The notes under the pieces are model-generated. The model did not search any database, was not told where the DNA came from, and saw nothing but the letters and a program-made list of their open reading frames with translations. 64,000 nt of DNA from Spirulinaceae cyanobacterium SM2_1_0 (GTDB lineage Bacteria > Cyanobacteriota > Cyanobacteriia > Cyanobacteriales > Spirulinaceae), in NCBI GenBank assembly GCA_012031265.1, contig JAAUTY010000007.1, forward strand, positions 51,340 through 115,339, in the 5' to 3' direction. The position numbers and the translations under genes are program-made. The first letter of the stretch is position 1, and every line of letters starts with the position of its first letter. Positions 17,049-25,602 of this stretch are shown here, piece after piece.

Positions 17049-18146
17049 ATGGCGCAAGTTATTACTTTTTTGGGCAAGGGCGGGGTGGGTTGTACGACGG
17101 TGGCGATCGCCACCGCTCGGCAACTAGCAGCCCAGGGAGCAGCCGTTCTCTTTGCCAGCCGCGATCCTAGTCCTGCTCTCGCTGTGCTGCTCGGCAGTGC
17201 CCCCGGTGCTGAGCCCCAAGACATTGCTCCCAATCTGCAAGCAGTACAGTTGCACGCCGCCGCGCTACTGGAGCGCGGTTGGGAACAGGCGAAGCAGCTC
17301 GAGGCGCAGTATCTGCGATCGCCGACACTCAAAAATGTTTACGGTCAAGAACTGGGCTTATTTCCTGGTTTGGACAGTGCCCTAGCATTGAACGCCCTGC
17401 GCGAGTACAACGCCAGTAATCGCTACGAAGTGATTATTTACGATGGCGATCGCGGTTTCAATACCCTGCGGATGCTGGGTATTCCTGAGATCGGTAGTTG
17501 GTATGTACGTCGCTTCCGCCAAGTCTTTTTTGAGTCGGATCTGGGCAAGGCGATTTCCCCATTCGTACAACCGTTGAGTGCGGCAGTTCTGAACCGGGCT
17601 TGGTCATTCGATGACCTCGGCAAGGAGCCGGACGGTGACATGAACAACTTGCTGAGCGAGGGCCAGTCGATGTTGCGGGATCCGCAGCGGGTCATCGCCC
17701 ATCTGGTGACGACGAGCGATCCAGCCGCGATCGCCACAGCGCAATATCTCTGGGGCAGCGCCCAGCAAATCGGCTTGACGGTGGCAAGCACAATTTGGAA
17801 TCAAGGCGAGCCAACTGAGGCGGCGCGAGCCGCTTTTTCCCCTTTACCGATTGCATCGCTGCCCAGCCGCGCCGACGACGATTGGCAGCCGCTCCAGGCG
17901 GCGCTACCAAATCTTCGCGACGGTAGCCAAGCGCCGCCGCCGCTGACCGTAGATACAGCGAATCGGCAAGTGCGTGTCTTCTTGCCAGGTTTCGACAAAA
18001 AGCAGGTGAAACTGACGCAATATGGCCCCGAAATCACCATCGAAGCAGGCGACCAGCGCCGCAACCTCACCTTGCCGCCACCGCTCAAGGGTCAGCCGGT
18101 CAAGGGGGCAAAATTCCAAGATCGACATCTGGTGATTTCTTTGTGA
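17049..18146 (+). CDS. ArsA/Get3-like ATPase with altered P-loop and Hsp20-like tail
   Basis: The 365-residue product starts MAQVITFLGKGGVGCTTVAIA, a deviant Walker A loop of the ArsA/Get3/MinD class. The signature lysine K10 is kept, but the normal P-loop lysine is Cys15 (KGGVGCTT in place of KGGVGKTT). The expected switch segment appears as YDGDRGFNTLRMLGIPE. The last 70 or so residues (RQVRVFLPGFDKKQVKLTQYGPEITIEAGDQRRNL) form an Hsp20-like beta domain, as in bacterial ArsA homologues. Cyanobacterial members often have a weakened P-loop, so ATP hydrolysis is doubtful. It follows the petP-like gene by 10 bp. Arsenite export is unlikely: no metal-binding cysteines or ArsB are seen. Confidence 0.85.
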   Translation: MAQVITFLGKGGVGCTTVAIATARQLAAQGAAVLFASRDPSPALAVLLGSAPGAEPQDIAPNLQAVQLHAAALLERGWEQAKQLEAQYLRSPTLKNVYGQELGLFPGLDSALALNALREYNASNRYEVIIYDGDRGFNTLRMLGIPEIGSWYVRRFRQVFFESDLGKAISPFVQPLSAAVLNRAWSFDDLGKEPDGDMNNLLSEGQSMLRDPQRVIAHLVTTSDPAAIATAQYLWGSAQQIGLTVASTIWNQGEPTEAARAAFSPLPIASLPSRADDDWQPLQAALPNLRDGSQAPPPLTVDTANRQVRVFLPGFDKKQVKLTQYGPEITIEAGDQRRNLTLPPPLKGQPVKGAKFQDRHLVISL

Positions 18147-18207
18147 TACGGCTTCGGTCATACTCACCAGCCGCACCACCTGCTCCATCGTTGCTAGCAA
18201 CCAGACC

Positions 18208-18507
18208 ATGACTATTGAAATGCTGGTGGGTCTGAATGTGACTGACCCTGCCGTCTATCAGTCCTACCGTCAAGCGATTCAGCCTTATCTAGAGCGCTAT
18301 GGCGGCGGCTTTAGCTACGACTTCCGCATTGCTGACGTGCTGAAATCCCGCACCGCCGCTCCGATTAATCGTGTGTTTACAATTTATTTCACGGACAAAG
18401 CAGCTCTCGATGCCTTCTTTGCCGACCCCGAATACCAGCAAGTCAAGCAACGATATTTTGAGCAATCGGTTGCGGACACGACGATCATCGCTACCTACGA
18501 GTATTGA
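18208..18507 (+). CDS. DUF1330 family protein
   Basis: The 99-residue product (MTIEMLVGLNVTDPAVYQSYRQAIQPYLERYGGGF...) fits the DUF1330 ferredoxin-like dimeric alpha/beta-barrel family: VTDPAVYQSYRQ, then YGGGFSYDF, and FTIYFTDKAALDAFFADPEYQ. No signal or membrane segment is present. Enzymatic role is unknown. It is 61 bp downstream of the ArsA-like gene on the same strand and may share its transcript. Confidence 0.8.
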   Translation: MTIEMLVGLNVTDPAVYQSYRQAIQPYLERYGGGFSYDFRIADVLKSRTAAPINRVFTIYFTDKAALDAFFADPEYQQVKQRYFEQSVADTTIIATYEY

Positions 18508-18644
18508 TCCAGAACCCTGTGTCTAGAAGATTAATGTCCTTTTGTTGTTGCTGAAGGAAAGCCAAAGAAAGTAGGCGTCAAGAGCTGAAGTAAGGAATTT
18601 TGGAGTTCCTCTTTTAGCTCGGAAGAGGAATTGCGAGTGAGAGC

Positions 18645-18749
18645 GGGTACATCCCACTTTGGTAACGTGCGACTGCTCCCGCCACACAGCAACTGGGCTA
18701 GGGAGAATCTCGAATTTGAATCTAGAGAGTGCCAAAGTGGGATGCTCCC
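18645..18749. repeat. Imperfect inverted repeat, about 105 bp
   Basis: GGGTACATCCCACTTTGG (18645-18662) is complementary to CCAAAGTGGGATGCTCCC (18732-18749) with two mismatches. Related words CAAAGTGGGATGCACCC and CCAATCTGGGATGCTTCC occur at 119-135 and 18763-18780. It looks like a decayed palindromic element between two convergent genes; it could also act as a bidirectional transcript end. Confidence 0.5.
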
Positions 18750-18787
18750 AATGAGAGCCGCCAATCTGGGATGCTTCCAGTTGCTGG

Positions 18788-20245
18788 TCAAGAGGCTGGC
18801 TCACGCTCTTGATGGTGATCCCGATTTCGCTTGAAATGCTCCGGTAGTGGCATCTCATTGCGGAATGATAGGGTATAAATTTCGGTCGGCATTTCGATCT
18901 GAGCAGCTTGTAATGCTTCTTTGATCGTCTGCGACACGATTGAAGTAGTTTCTAAAAATTCACCTCGCTGAGAGCTGACCCAAAAACGAACTTCTAGATT
19001 GACTGTGCTCGCTGCTAGGTCTTTCACTAAAACATCAATAGGGCGACCAGAAGCAATCTCTGGGAGGACACGAATGGCTGTTTCAATCACTTGCTTGGTC
19101 TCGGAAATATTGGCATCGTAGTCAATGCCAACCATGATGGAACTACGACGGCTTGGGGAAGCAGTATTGTTGGTGATGCTAGCCTGAAAAACCTCTTGAT
19201 TCGGAATATAAACTGTGCGGCCGTCATAGGTTTGCAATGTCGTTGCTCGGAGTTGGATCTGGGTAATCGTGCCTTCGTAGCTGTCAATGACAACTTGGTC
19301 GCCGAGTCGAAAGGGACGAGCCGAGAGCAAAACAACGCCAGAGATGTAGTTGCTGAGGACATCTTTGAGACTGAAACCGATGGCGACGCTGGTAAGACCA
19401 AAGGCTCCCAAGAGCGCCCCCAATTCTAATCCCAACACTCCAAGGGCAACCACAGCACCAAAGACCCAAACCGCACCATAACCCAGACGACCGATCAGGA
19501 TCTCGGTGCTGCGATCGCCCTCCGTTTGTTGTGCCCAAGTCGAGGCGGCATAACGGACACTACTCGCGAAACCCCAAGTGATGAGCGCAACGACTAAAGC
19601 CCCTAAAATGGCGGGCAGTTTGTCAAGCGTATCGCGAGCAAGCTGCCGAATGGTAATCTCAATTCGCTCAGCAACATCAATCCATAAAGGTGGCTTTTCA
19701 AAGGCTGCGTTTAGGCGCTCAGCCCATTTTTTTGCCAAAGCTTCTAGAGTCAGGCCGAAGTCATCGGCATCTTGTTGAGTCACCGTCATGAGGGCGCGAT
19801 TATTCACTGTTAAGATAGCCCACTGTTCTGAGGGATCGATTCGAGCCGTGACCATATCCGGTTGATCGTTACTCATCAGGAGGCTGGTAATGCGGCGATT
19901 GATTGTGGCAGCCCGTTCTTGGGCATCAATCCCCGTCAAGCCACCGATTTGAAAAAGGGGTCGCCCTCGAACTAGAATGTCTGCAAAATAAAAATCGCCC
20001 TCGGATGGGGAGGTCGGTGCTGCGCTGGGAGTCGCAAACGGCTCTACACTCTCAGCACCCATTTCTGTATCCTGAGCAATGCTGGCGGTTGGCATCAGTA
20101 ATAGTAGGCCAAAAACGATCCCAATGAACCAGAAGTCTCGTTGAGCCTTCGAGTGTTGGCAGCATTCGCTGCCACTTGGCAAAAGACTGCGTGAGTTGCG
20201 AGCGCTCAAGGATCTCCGTGACCGTAAAGTAAAGAATATTGCCAA
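18788..20245 (-). CDS. MscS-type mechanosensitive ion channel
   Basis: The protein is a small-conductance mechanosensitive channel homologue, 485 residues. It has an N-terminal signal-like segment (WFIGIVFGLLLLMPTASIAQ), a periplasmic domain (DFYFADILVRGRPLFQIGG...), then membrane helices. The pore helix is GALLGAFGLTSVAIGFSLKDVLSNYISGVVLL, followed by the beta domain RPFRLGDQVVIDSYEGTITQIQLRATTL with the typical VYIPNQEVF. It probably releases osmolytes on hypo-osmotic shock. The N-terminal start is uncertain: several residues before the hydrophobic segment could be trimmed. It converges with the DUF1330 gene and follows minC on the same strand. Confidence 0.88.
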   Translation of the reverse strand: MAIFFTLRSRRSLSARNSRSLLPSGSECCQHSKAQRDFWFIGIVFGLLLLMPTASIAQDTEMGAESVEPFATPSAAPTSPSEGDFYFADILVRGRPLFQIGGLTGIDAQERAATINRRITSLLMSNDQPDMVTARIDPSEQWAILTVNNRALMTVTQQDADDFGLTLEALAKKWAERLNAAFEKPPLWIDVAERIEITIRQLARDTLDKLPAILGALVVALITWGFASSVRYAASTWAQQTEGDRSTEILIGRLGYGAVWVFGAVVALGVLGLELGALLGAFGLTSVAIGFSLKDVLSNYISGVVLLSARPFRLGDQVVIDSYEGTITQIQLRATTLQTYDGRTVYIPNQEVFQASITNNTASPSRRSSIMVGIDYDANISETKQVIETAIRVLPEIASGRPIDVLVKDLAASTVNLEVRFWVSSQRGEFLETTSIVSQTIKEALQAAQIEMPTEIYTLSFRNEMPLPEHFKRNRDHHQEREPAS

Positions 20246-20266
20246 GTCGCGCTGACCTCAGTGCGG

Positions 20267-21182
20267 CTAATCTGGTGAGCGCGTCCCGATATCGGCCCAG
20301 CTATCGGCACTCATCGAAAATGAATGGGTGCGAAAAAAGTCGATGGCGCGGGCGAGGCGGATGCCGGAAGCCGCCATGTAGGCGACTTCGGGATAGAGTT
20401 GGTCGGGGGGGGGTCTCGGGGGGACGGGCGATCGCGTCGGCAATGCGGAGCTGCGTCGCCTCCATCTGCAAGGCCGTGATCTGGCAGGAACGGTTGCCTT
20501 GTGCGCCGGCATGGGCGATGCCCCGGAGTCGCCCTAGGACGAGGACATCCCCGGAAGCGGTGACGCTGCTGCCGGGGTTCACGTCGCCGAAGACGATGAC
20601 GCTGCCAGGATGCTGCACCTCCGCCCCCGATCGCAGTGTTGATTTGACATAGAGCGGTTCTGACCAATTTTCTGCCGAGTCATCGGGGGCTGGTTTCGCC
20701 TCCTCCTCCACCGCTTGCTGCTCGACTGAGTAACCGGCAGCGGCGGCGGCAACCGCTGTTTGGCGGCGGCTGGTGCGGACGCGGCAGAGCTTGAGACCGG
20801 CAGCGGCGAGGGTTTCGGCGATCGCCTGGAGTTGGCGACCGTCGAGCAACTGATCTGCCGCCCGCAACTGGATTTCCGTCCCCGGCGGCCAGAACTTCTC
20901 GCTCGCCTTCAGCCGTGATTTTAGATGGTCGAGCAGATCCAACCAGGCGATCTTGCCCCGTAGCTCGTGGGCGGCAGGGACAATCAGGGAAAACTGACCG
21001 GCTTTGCGGGTGAGCCGGAGCTGCGATCGCGGATTGACCAAACCAGTACTCGTCTTCGCCGTAGCCGGTGGGGCTGGCTCGGTCGGCGGGCTGGGCGTCG
21101 CGGTGTCAGCATCAGGGGCGGCCGCCGCTGATGGGGCTGACGGCTCAGGTTCTGGGGTGGCGGCGGCTTCAGGGAACGTCAT
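20267..21182 (-). pseudogene. minC: Septum site-determining protein MinC, frameshifted in a G tract
   Basis: MinC inhibits FtsZ polymerisation to place the division site. The first frame gives an N-terminal proline/alanine-rich region, an N-domain (GQFSLIVPAAHELRGKIAWLDLLDHL), and the beta-helical C-domain (GAEVQHPGSVIVFGDVNPGSSVTASGDVLVLGRLRGIAHAGAQGNRSCQITALQMEATQLRIADAIARPP). It leaves frame in the G-run at 20404-20424, and the rest (PDQLYPEVAYMAASGIRLARAIDFFRTHSF...) continues in another frame to 20267. A single-base change in the nine-G tract would fuse them to about 304 residues. The start at MTFPEAAATP replaced an upstream ATG. It lies 67 bp downstream of fabG on the same strand; minD and minE are not in the window. 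Confidence 0.87.
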
Positions 21183-21249
21183 ACCCAGGTTCAAAACTTC
21201 GCAATGGTTCACGCCCGCCACCATGCCCAAGACGCGGACAGTGGCTGGC

Positions 21250-22014
21250 TTAAGCCATTACCATACCACCATCCACGTTGAAAACCTGACCGGTGATGTA
21301 CGCCGCGGCAGGATCGGCGGCGAGGAAACGGATTAGCCCCGCGACTTCCTCCGGCTCACCGTAGCGACCGAGCGGGATGTATTTCAAAATCTCTTCGCTG
21401 GCGAGATCACGAGTCATGTCGGTGCTGATGAAACCGGGAGCAACCGCATTGACAGTGATGCCCCGTGGCGCGAGTTCCTTGGCGACGGTTTTCGTGAAGC
21501 CGATGACGCCCGCTTTGGCGGCGCTGTAGTTGGCCTGACCGGGGTTGCCCATCTGACCGGCAACGGAGGCAATGTTGATGATGCGGCCACGTTTTTGTTT
21601 GAGCATCAGCTTGCTCACGGCACGAGTGCAGAGGAACACGCCAGTCAGGTTGAGATCGATCACGGCTTGCCAGTCTTCTGGTTTCATCCGCAGCAGCAGC
21701 GTATCGCGGGTGATGCCGGCATTGTTGACTAACACGTCGATCTGACCCAACTTGGCTTTGGTCTGGCTGATCAGTTCGTCCACCTGTTCGCTCTGGGCGA
21801 CATCGGCGGCGAGGGCGATCGCCACCCCACCCGCCTGACTGATCTCAGCCACAACGGCATCGGCAGCCTCCTGTGAGCGGGCATAGTTGACCACGACCTG
21901 AGCACCACTCGCCGCCAGGGCGAGAGCTGTGGCGCGACCAATGCCGCGCGAGCCGCCGGTCACGATCGCCACCTGACCCTGTAGCGTTTGCAAGTTGTCC
22001 GGCAAAAGTTCCAT
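21250..22014 (-). CDS. fabG: 3-oxoacyl-[ACP] reductase FabG
   Basis: FabG reduces 3-oxoacyl-ACP with NADPH in the fatty-acid elongation cycle. The 254-residue protein has the Rossmann glycine motif TGGSRGIGRA, the NNAG motif (VNNAGITRDTLLLRMK), catalytic Ser in NIASVAGQMG, the Tyr-x3-Lys pair in ANYSAAKAG, and the family ending ITGQVFNVDGGMVMA. All hallmarks point to FabG rather than a general short-chain dehydrogenase. It is divergent from the thioredoxin gene and is followed by minC on the same strand. Confidence 0.95.
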   Translation of the reverse strand: MELLPDNLQTLQGQVAIVTGGSRGIGRATALALAASGAQVVVNYARSQEAADAVVAEISQAGGVAIALAADVAQSEQVDELISQTKAKLGQIDVLVNNAGITRDTLLLRMKPEDWQAVIDLNLTGVFLCTRAVSKLMLKQKRGRIINIASVAGQMGNPGQANYSAAKAGVIGFTKTVAKELAPRGITVNAVAPGFISTDMTRDLASEEILKYIPLGRYGEPEEVAGLIRFLAADPAAAYITGQVFNVDGGMVMA

Positions 22015-22116
22015 AACAGCTGGCTCGACTTAAGGTTTACCTAATCCACAATCCGGGGATCTTCTCTTACGATCGAGCTTTGTGTCAATCGCCGGGCGAT
22101 CGCCGGGGAGAATCAG

Positions 22117-22446
22117 ATGGCTGTTAAGAAGCAATTCAGCAGTTTTGAAGAAATGTTGGCGAATACGCCGCGACCGGTGCTGGTCGATTTCTATGCGACC
22201 TGGTGTGGGCCTTGTCAGATGATGGCACCGATCTTAGAGCAGGTGAGTGGGGAGTTGGGCGATCGCCTGCAAGTCGTCAAAATCGACGCCGACAAATACC
22301 CGCGCCTCGCCTCGCAATACCAAATTCAAGCTCTGCCCACACTCGTCCTCTTCCGCAACGGCGAGCCGGTGGATCGCATTGAAGGCGTCCAGTCTGCACC
22401 CCAGTTGCTTCAATATCTCCAGAGCCGTCTATCGTTGCAAGGATGA
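22117..22446 (+). CDS. Thioredoxin
   Basis: The 109-residue protein is a thioredoxin that reduces protein disulfides via its dithiol Cys30-Gly-Pro-Cys33 (FYATWCGPCQMMAPILEQ). The cis-Pro loop is ALPTLVLFRNGEPVDRIEG. Size and motifs are standard; the N-terminus (MAVKKQFSSFEEMLANTPRPVLVDF) resembles the y-type thioredoxin of cyanobacteria, but type assignment needs a tree. A GGGGAGAA ribosome site precedes it. It is divergent from fabG. Confidence 0.94.
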   Translation: MAVKKQFSSFEEMLANTPRPVLVDFYATWCGPCQMMAPILEQVSGELGDRLQVVKIDADKYPRLASQYQIQALPTLVLFRNGEPVDRIEGVQSAPQLLQYLQSRLSLQG

Positions 22447-22528
22447 AACGTTCTGAATTTTTCATGACGGGAGGCTGCTAAACCAGGCGGTTTATCCAGG
22501 CAGCATCCCTTTACCCGGTGACTCAGGC

Positions 22529-23086
22529 ATGACGGCTCGAAAAAATAGCGACTCGCTCAAGCTCTACAACCTGGTCATCCCCTTCGTTTTTTGGGAGATC
22601 TGGCACGTTCTCCTCGCGCTCCTCGTCGTCGCAGCACTGGAGTCCGCTGTCCTGAGCCTGAGCTTGGGTATCAGGCGTTTCCGGTTCTTCTCGGCCTCTT
22701 TCGGCATGAACTTGGTGACGACGCTGTTTGGCTACATCCTGCAAGGAATCGCGCGCATTATTCCCCTCCTTTTTCTGAGCAATTACTTCCCGGATGACCT
22801 CAATGATTCGCCCCTATTCGAGGGCATCATGGGTAATGTTGGCATTGGCTTTACCTTCCCCTCAGAAACCTTCGTCGCTCACTTTGCTACCAGCCTGATT
22901 CTGGCGCTGCTGATTTCCTGGAGTGTTGAGTATTTTGTCCTGCGAACAATCATCAAAGTCCAAGTCAGACAGCGTAAGCTCCTCTGGTCAGTTTTTCTCG
23001 CCAACTTAGTGAGCTATGCCCTGATCTTGGCTTGGCTACTATTTAACTTCTTCATCTTCTACATCGATACTCTCCAAAGCCCTTGA
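22529..23086 (+). CDS. Four-helix membrane protein of unknown function
   Basis: This 185-residue protein has four hydrophobic segments: VIPFVFWEIWHVLLALLVVA, FGMNLVTTLFGYILQGIARIIPLLFL, FATSLILALLISWSVEYFVL and VFLANLVSYALILAWLLFNFFIF. The N-terminus is short and polar, and no signal peptide is needed. I do not recognise the family. It follows thioredoxin by 82 bp on the same strand and precedes a Uma2 remnant; neither tells its role. Confidence 0.75.
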   Translation: MTARKNSDSLKLYNLVIPFVFWEIWHVLLALLVVAALESAVLSLSLGIRRFRFFSASFGMNLVTTLFGYILQGIARIIPLLFLSNYFPDDLNDSPLFEGIMGNVGIGFTFPSETFVAHFATSLILALLISWSVEYFVLRTIIKVQVRQRKLLWSVFLANLVSYALILAWLLFNFFIFYIDTLQSP

Positions 23087-23111
23087 TACCTTTGGGTTTA
23101 ATGCTCAAAAA

Positions 23112-23315
23112 GTGGAGCCGGGAATTGGGCCGGGAGCCGATCAACACATCACCCTCCCCTGGTTGCACTGGTGGGAAACGGGAGGCAATCTCCTCTTGAG
23201 TGGCGAGGAACGGGCCGAGCAAGCGCAGGCAGAAGCCGAGCAGGAACGCGATCGCGCGGCGCAGTTAGCGGCAAAACTGCGCGAGCTGGGAGTCGATCCG
23301 AAGGCAGTGAATTGA
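23112..23315 (+). pseudogene. Uma2-family (DUF820) C-terminal remnant
   Basis: The reading frame encodes ITLPWLHWWETGGNLLLSGEERAEQAQAEAEQERDRAAQLAAKLRELGVDP, the characteristic tail of cyanobacterial Uma2/DUF820 proteins: an aromatic LPWLRW strand, GNLLLTGEE and a Glu/Gln/Ala coiled coil ending LRELGIDP. The restriction-endonuclease-like catalytic body that should precede it is missing. It is therefore a remnant of a multicopy family rather than a working gene. Confidence 0.7.
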
Positions 23316-23450
23316 GCGACAAGCAGTCAGCGGCTGGGGCTTCAACCCAGCGGCAGCAATCCAGATCTGCTAGTTTGCGCCTTGCGATCTGCTTCTCCAA
23401 TTCAATATCCGGATTGGGCGATCGCCTCACCCAAAATCTCACCCTGGAGC

Positions 23451-25508
23451 CTATTGGGTCATCGTGATCAGACGATTCGGAGCCAACCGAATCAGCCACG
23501 GAAATGGCTGCTGTTTTAGTGACTCCCACTTCTCCCGGTAGATTTCGGCCTGGAGGTGATAATCCTGGGGCGATCGCGGCTTGCTGTGCAGCTTGATATA
23601 CAGAGTGACCCGGTGCTGGGCTTCCGTGCTCATCGCCAGCCAACCCGGAAACGTATTGCTCTCACAAGGCTTGAGGGGATATTTGATGTGATGTGCTCGC
23701 AACCCGACATAGCCCGTTTCTGACTGCATCGGTGTGTTGACTCGGAGACGACAGCCCCAATCCAGCGCTTCGATGTAATGATCACTCAAACGGCGGGCAC
23801 GAGAAAAGTTCTTGCATTCAGTGACCCTGGCGACCTCAAAAGTCGGGGGGTGTTTGAAAATTTCCTCCTTTGTGCCCTCAGCAATCATCTGACCGTTTGA
23901 GAGCACGACCAGATTGCTACAGACTCGGTAGGCCTCTTCCAATTTGTGCGTAATGAAGAGAGTGATCCCACGATAACTGGACAAGACCTCGACCAGCAGT
24001 TTTTCGATTTGGCTGCGCAGGTAGGTGTCGAGGGCGGACAGCGGCTCATCGAGCAGGAGGATGTCGGGCTGAATAGCGAGCGCGCGCGCTAGGGCGACCC
24101 GCTGCTGTTGTCCCCCGGAGAGCTGATGAGGATAGCGATCGCCCAGTCCCGTCAAGCCGATTTGGTCAAGATACTGCACCACAGCCGCGACGCGACGGCG
24201 TCGCGGAATCTGGCTCATGCCAAAGGCAATATTTTGCGCCACCGTGAGGTGGGGAAACAGCGCATAGTTTTGAAACACCAAGCCGACCTTGCGATCGCGA
24301 CTCGGCAGATTGATGCGCTGCTGGGCATCAAACAACACCCGACCATTGAGCACAATGCGACCCTGAGACGGCGTTTCCAAACCGGCAATGCAACGGAGGG
24401 TCATACTTTTGCCCGAACCCGAAGCCCCCAGTAGACCGAGCGGCCGGTGATCGGTCTGAAATCCGACTTGGAGCTGAAAGCCCGGCACCTGCTTCGCAAT
24501 CTGCACCACCAGTTCAGCCGGAGGGTGAGCGGCGATCGCCGCCGCCACCGCCGCCAGAGAGTGCGGAGCGATCGCCATGGCCATGGCCGGAACAACCGGG
24601 TCGAGCGACTCCTGCCGCCACGGTTCCCGACCGTCAGGACGGCTTAGCTGGGCAGAACGAGCCGCAACAGCTTGTTCCCCACTGCCCACAGCCGAAGCGG
24701 TTCCACCAGCAACCCAGTCGGCAGGCATCGAGAAATCCGTGGGGGAGGTCAGACCCGAGGCTGTCAGGCGAAACAGACTCACCCGCCAGGTTCCGAAGAA
24801 AACCCAGTTGAAAACTCGCTTCACCCACGCATTCGCTGCCGTCGGCTTTTGCAACCGACGCTGGTTGCCGGAGTTGATGCCGGTAATGACCAGAAGCGAA
24901 ACCACAATCATTAACAACACCCAGGCAGCGGCAACTTCCATTCGTCCCGCTTCAGCCGCGAAGAAAATGGCGATCGGGATCGTCTGGGTTACGCCGGGAA
25001 TACTGCCGCCGACCATCAACGTGGCACCAAATTCGCCGAGGGCACGCGCAAAAGCCAGCACCGTCCCCGCCAGCACCCCCGGCCAGGCGAGAGGTAACAA
25101 AATTTGCCAGAAAATTCGCCACTCTGAAGCACCCAAGGTACGCGCCGAACTCACCAAAGTCAGATCGACCTGCTCGAAGGAACCCAGCACCGTCTTGTAC
25201 ATCAGTGGGAAAGCGACGACCGTTGCCGCGATCAACACTGCTGTCCAGGTAAAGAGGATCGAGACGCCGAGCGGTTCGATGAGCCGACCCACCGGGCTGT
25301 TTTTGCCGAACAGGAGGAGCAGCAAAAAACCGACCACGGTCGGCGGCAACACCAAGGGCAACGTCAGGACACCATCAATCAGCCCCCGCGCCCGACCGCG
25401 ATAGCTCATCATCCAGCGCGCCACCAGGATGCCCAAACCAGCCGCGAGCAGGGCGGCGGCGATCGCCGTTTTTAACGAAATCCAGAGCGGGGCAAGGGCT
25501 TCAGGCAT
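23451..25508 (-). CDS. modB: Fused molybdate ABC transporter permease-ATPase ModBC
   Basis: This 685-residue protein joins the membrane channel and ATPase of the molybdate importer, a fusion known from cyanobacteria. Residues 1-210 are ModB: five hydrophobic segments and the EAA loop (GASEWRIFWQILLPLAWPGVLAGTVLAFARALGEFGA). Residues from about 340 are ModC: Walker A GASGSGKS, Q-loop VFQNYALFPHLTVAQNI, signature LSGGQQQRVALARAL and Walker B ILLLDEPLSALD. The C-terminal extension resembles a regulatory region but has no clear Mop repeat. The intervening 125 or so residues are low-complexity and cannot be assigned. It follows modA on the same strand after 94 bp, likely one operon. Confidence 0.92.
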   Translation of the reverse strand: MPEALAPLWISLKTAIAAALLAAGLGILVARWMMSYRGRARGLIDGVLTLPLVLPPTVVGFLLLLLFGKNSPVGRLIEPLGVSILFTWTAVLIAATVVAFPLMYKTVLGSFEQVDLTLVSSARTLGASEWRIFWQILLPLAWPGVLAGTVLAFARALGEFGATLMVGGSIPGVTQTIPIAIFFAAEAGRMEVAAAWVLLMIVVSLLVITGINSGNQRRLQKPTAANAWVKRVFNWVFFGTWRVSLFRLTASGLTSPTDFSMPADWVAGGTASAVGSGEQAVAARSAQLSRPDGREPWRQESLDPVVPAMAMAIAPHSLAAVAAAIAAHPPAELVVQIAKQVPGFQLQVGFQTDHRPLGLLGASGSGKSMTLRCIAGLETPSQGRIVLNGRVLFDAQQRINLPSRDRKVGLVFQNYALFPHLTVAQNIAFGMSQIPRRRRVAAVVQYLDQIGLTGLGDRYPHQLSGGQQQRVALARALAIQPDILLLDEPLSALDTYLRSQIEKLLVEVLSSYRGITLFITHKLEEAYRVCSNLVVLSNGQMIAEGTKEEIFKHPPTFEVARVTECKNFSRARRLSDHYIEALDWGCRLRVNTPMQSETGYVGLRAHHIKYPLKPCESNTFPGWLAMSTEAQHRVTLYIKLHSKPRSPQDYHLQAEIYREKWESLKQQPFPWLIRLAPNRLITMTQ

Positions 25509-25602
25509 GAAGAGCTAGCGAGTGATGCAGCGAACGGAGACAACAAAATCTGTCGGCCAAAAAGGCAGGGAATGTTAGGCATAACCCTTCCCCTCGAGCT
25601 GC

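Noticed and set aside
24577..25404. 275-codon plus-strand frame opposite modBC
   Set aside because: It mirrors the conserved permease and linker, and its product is Ser/Thr/Arg-rich with no domain.
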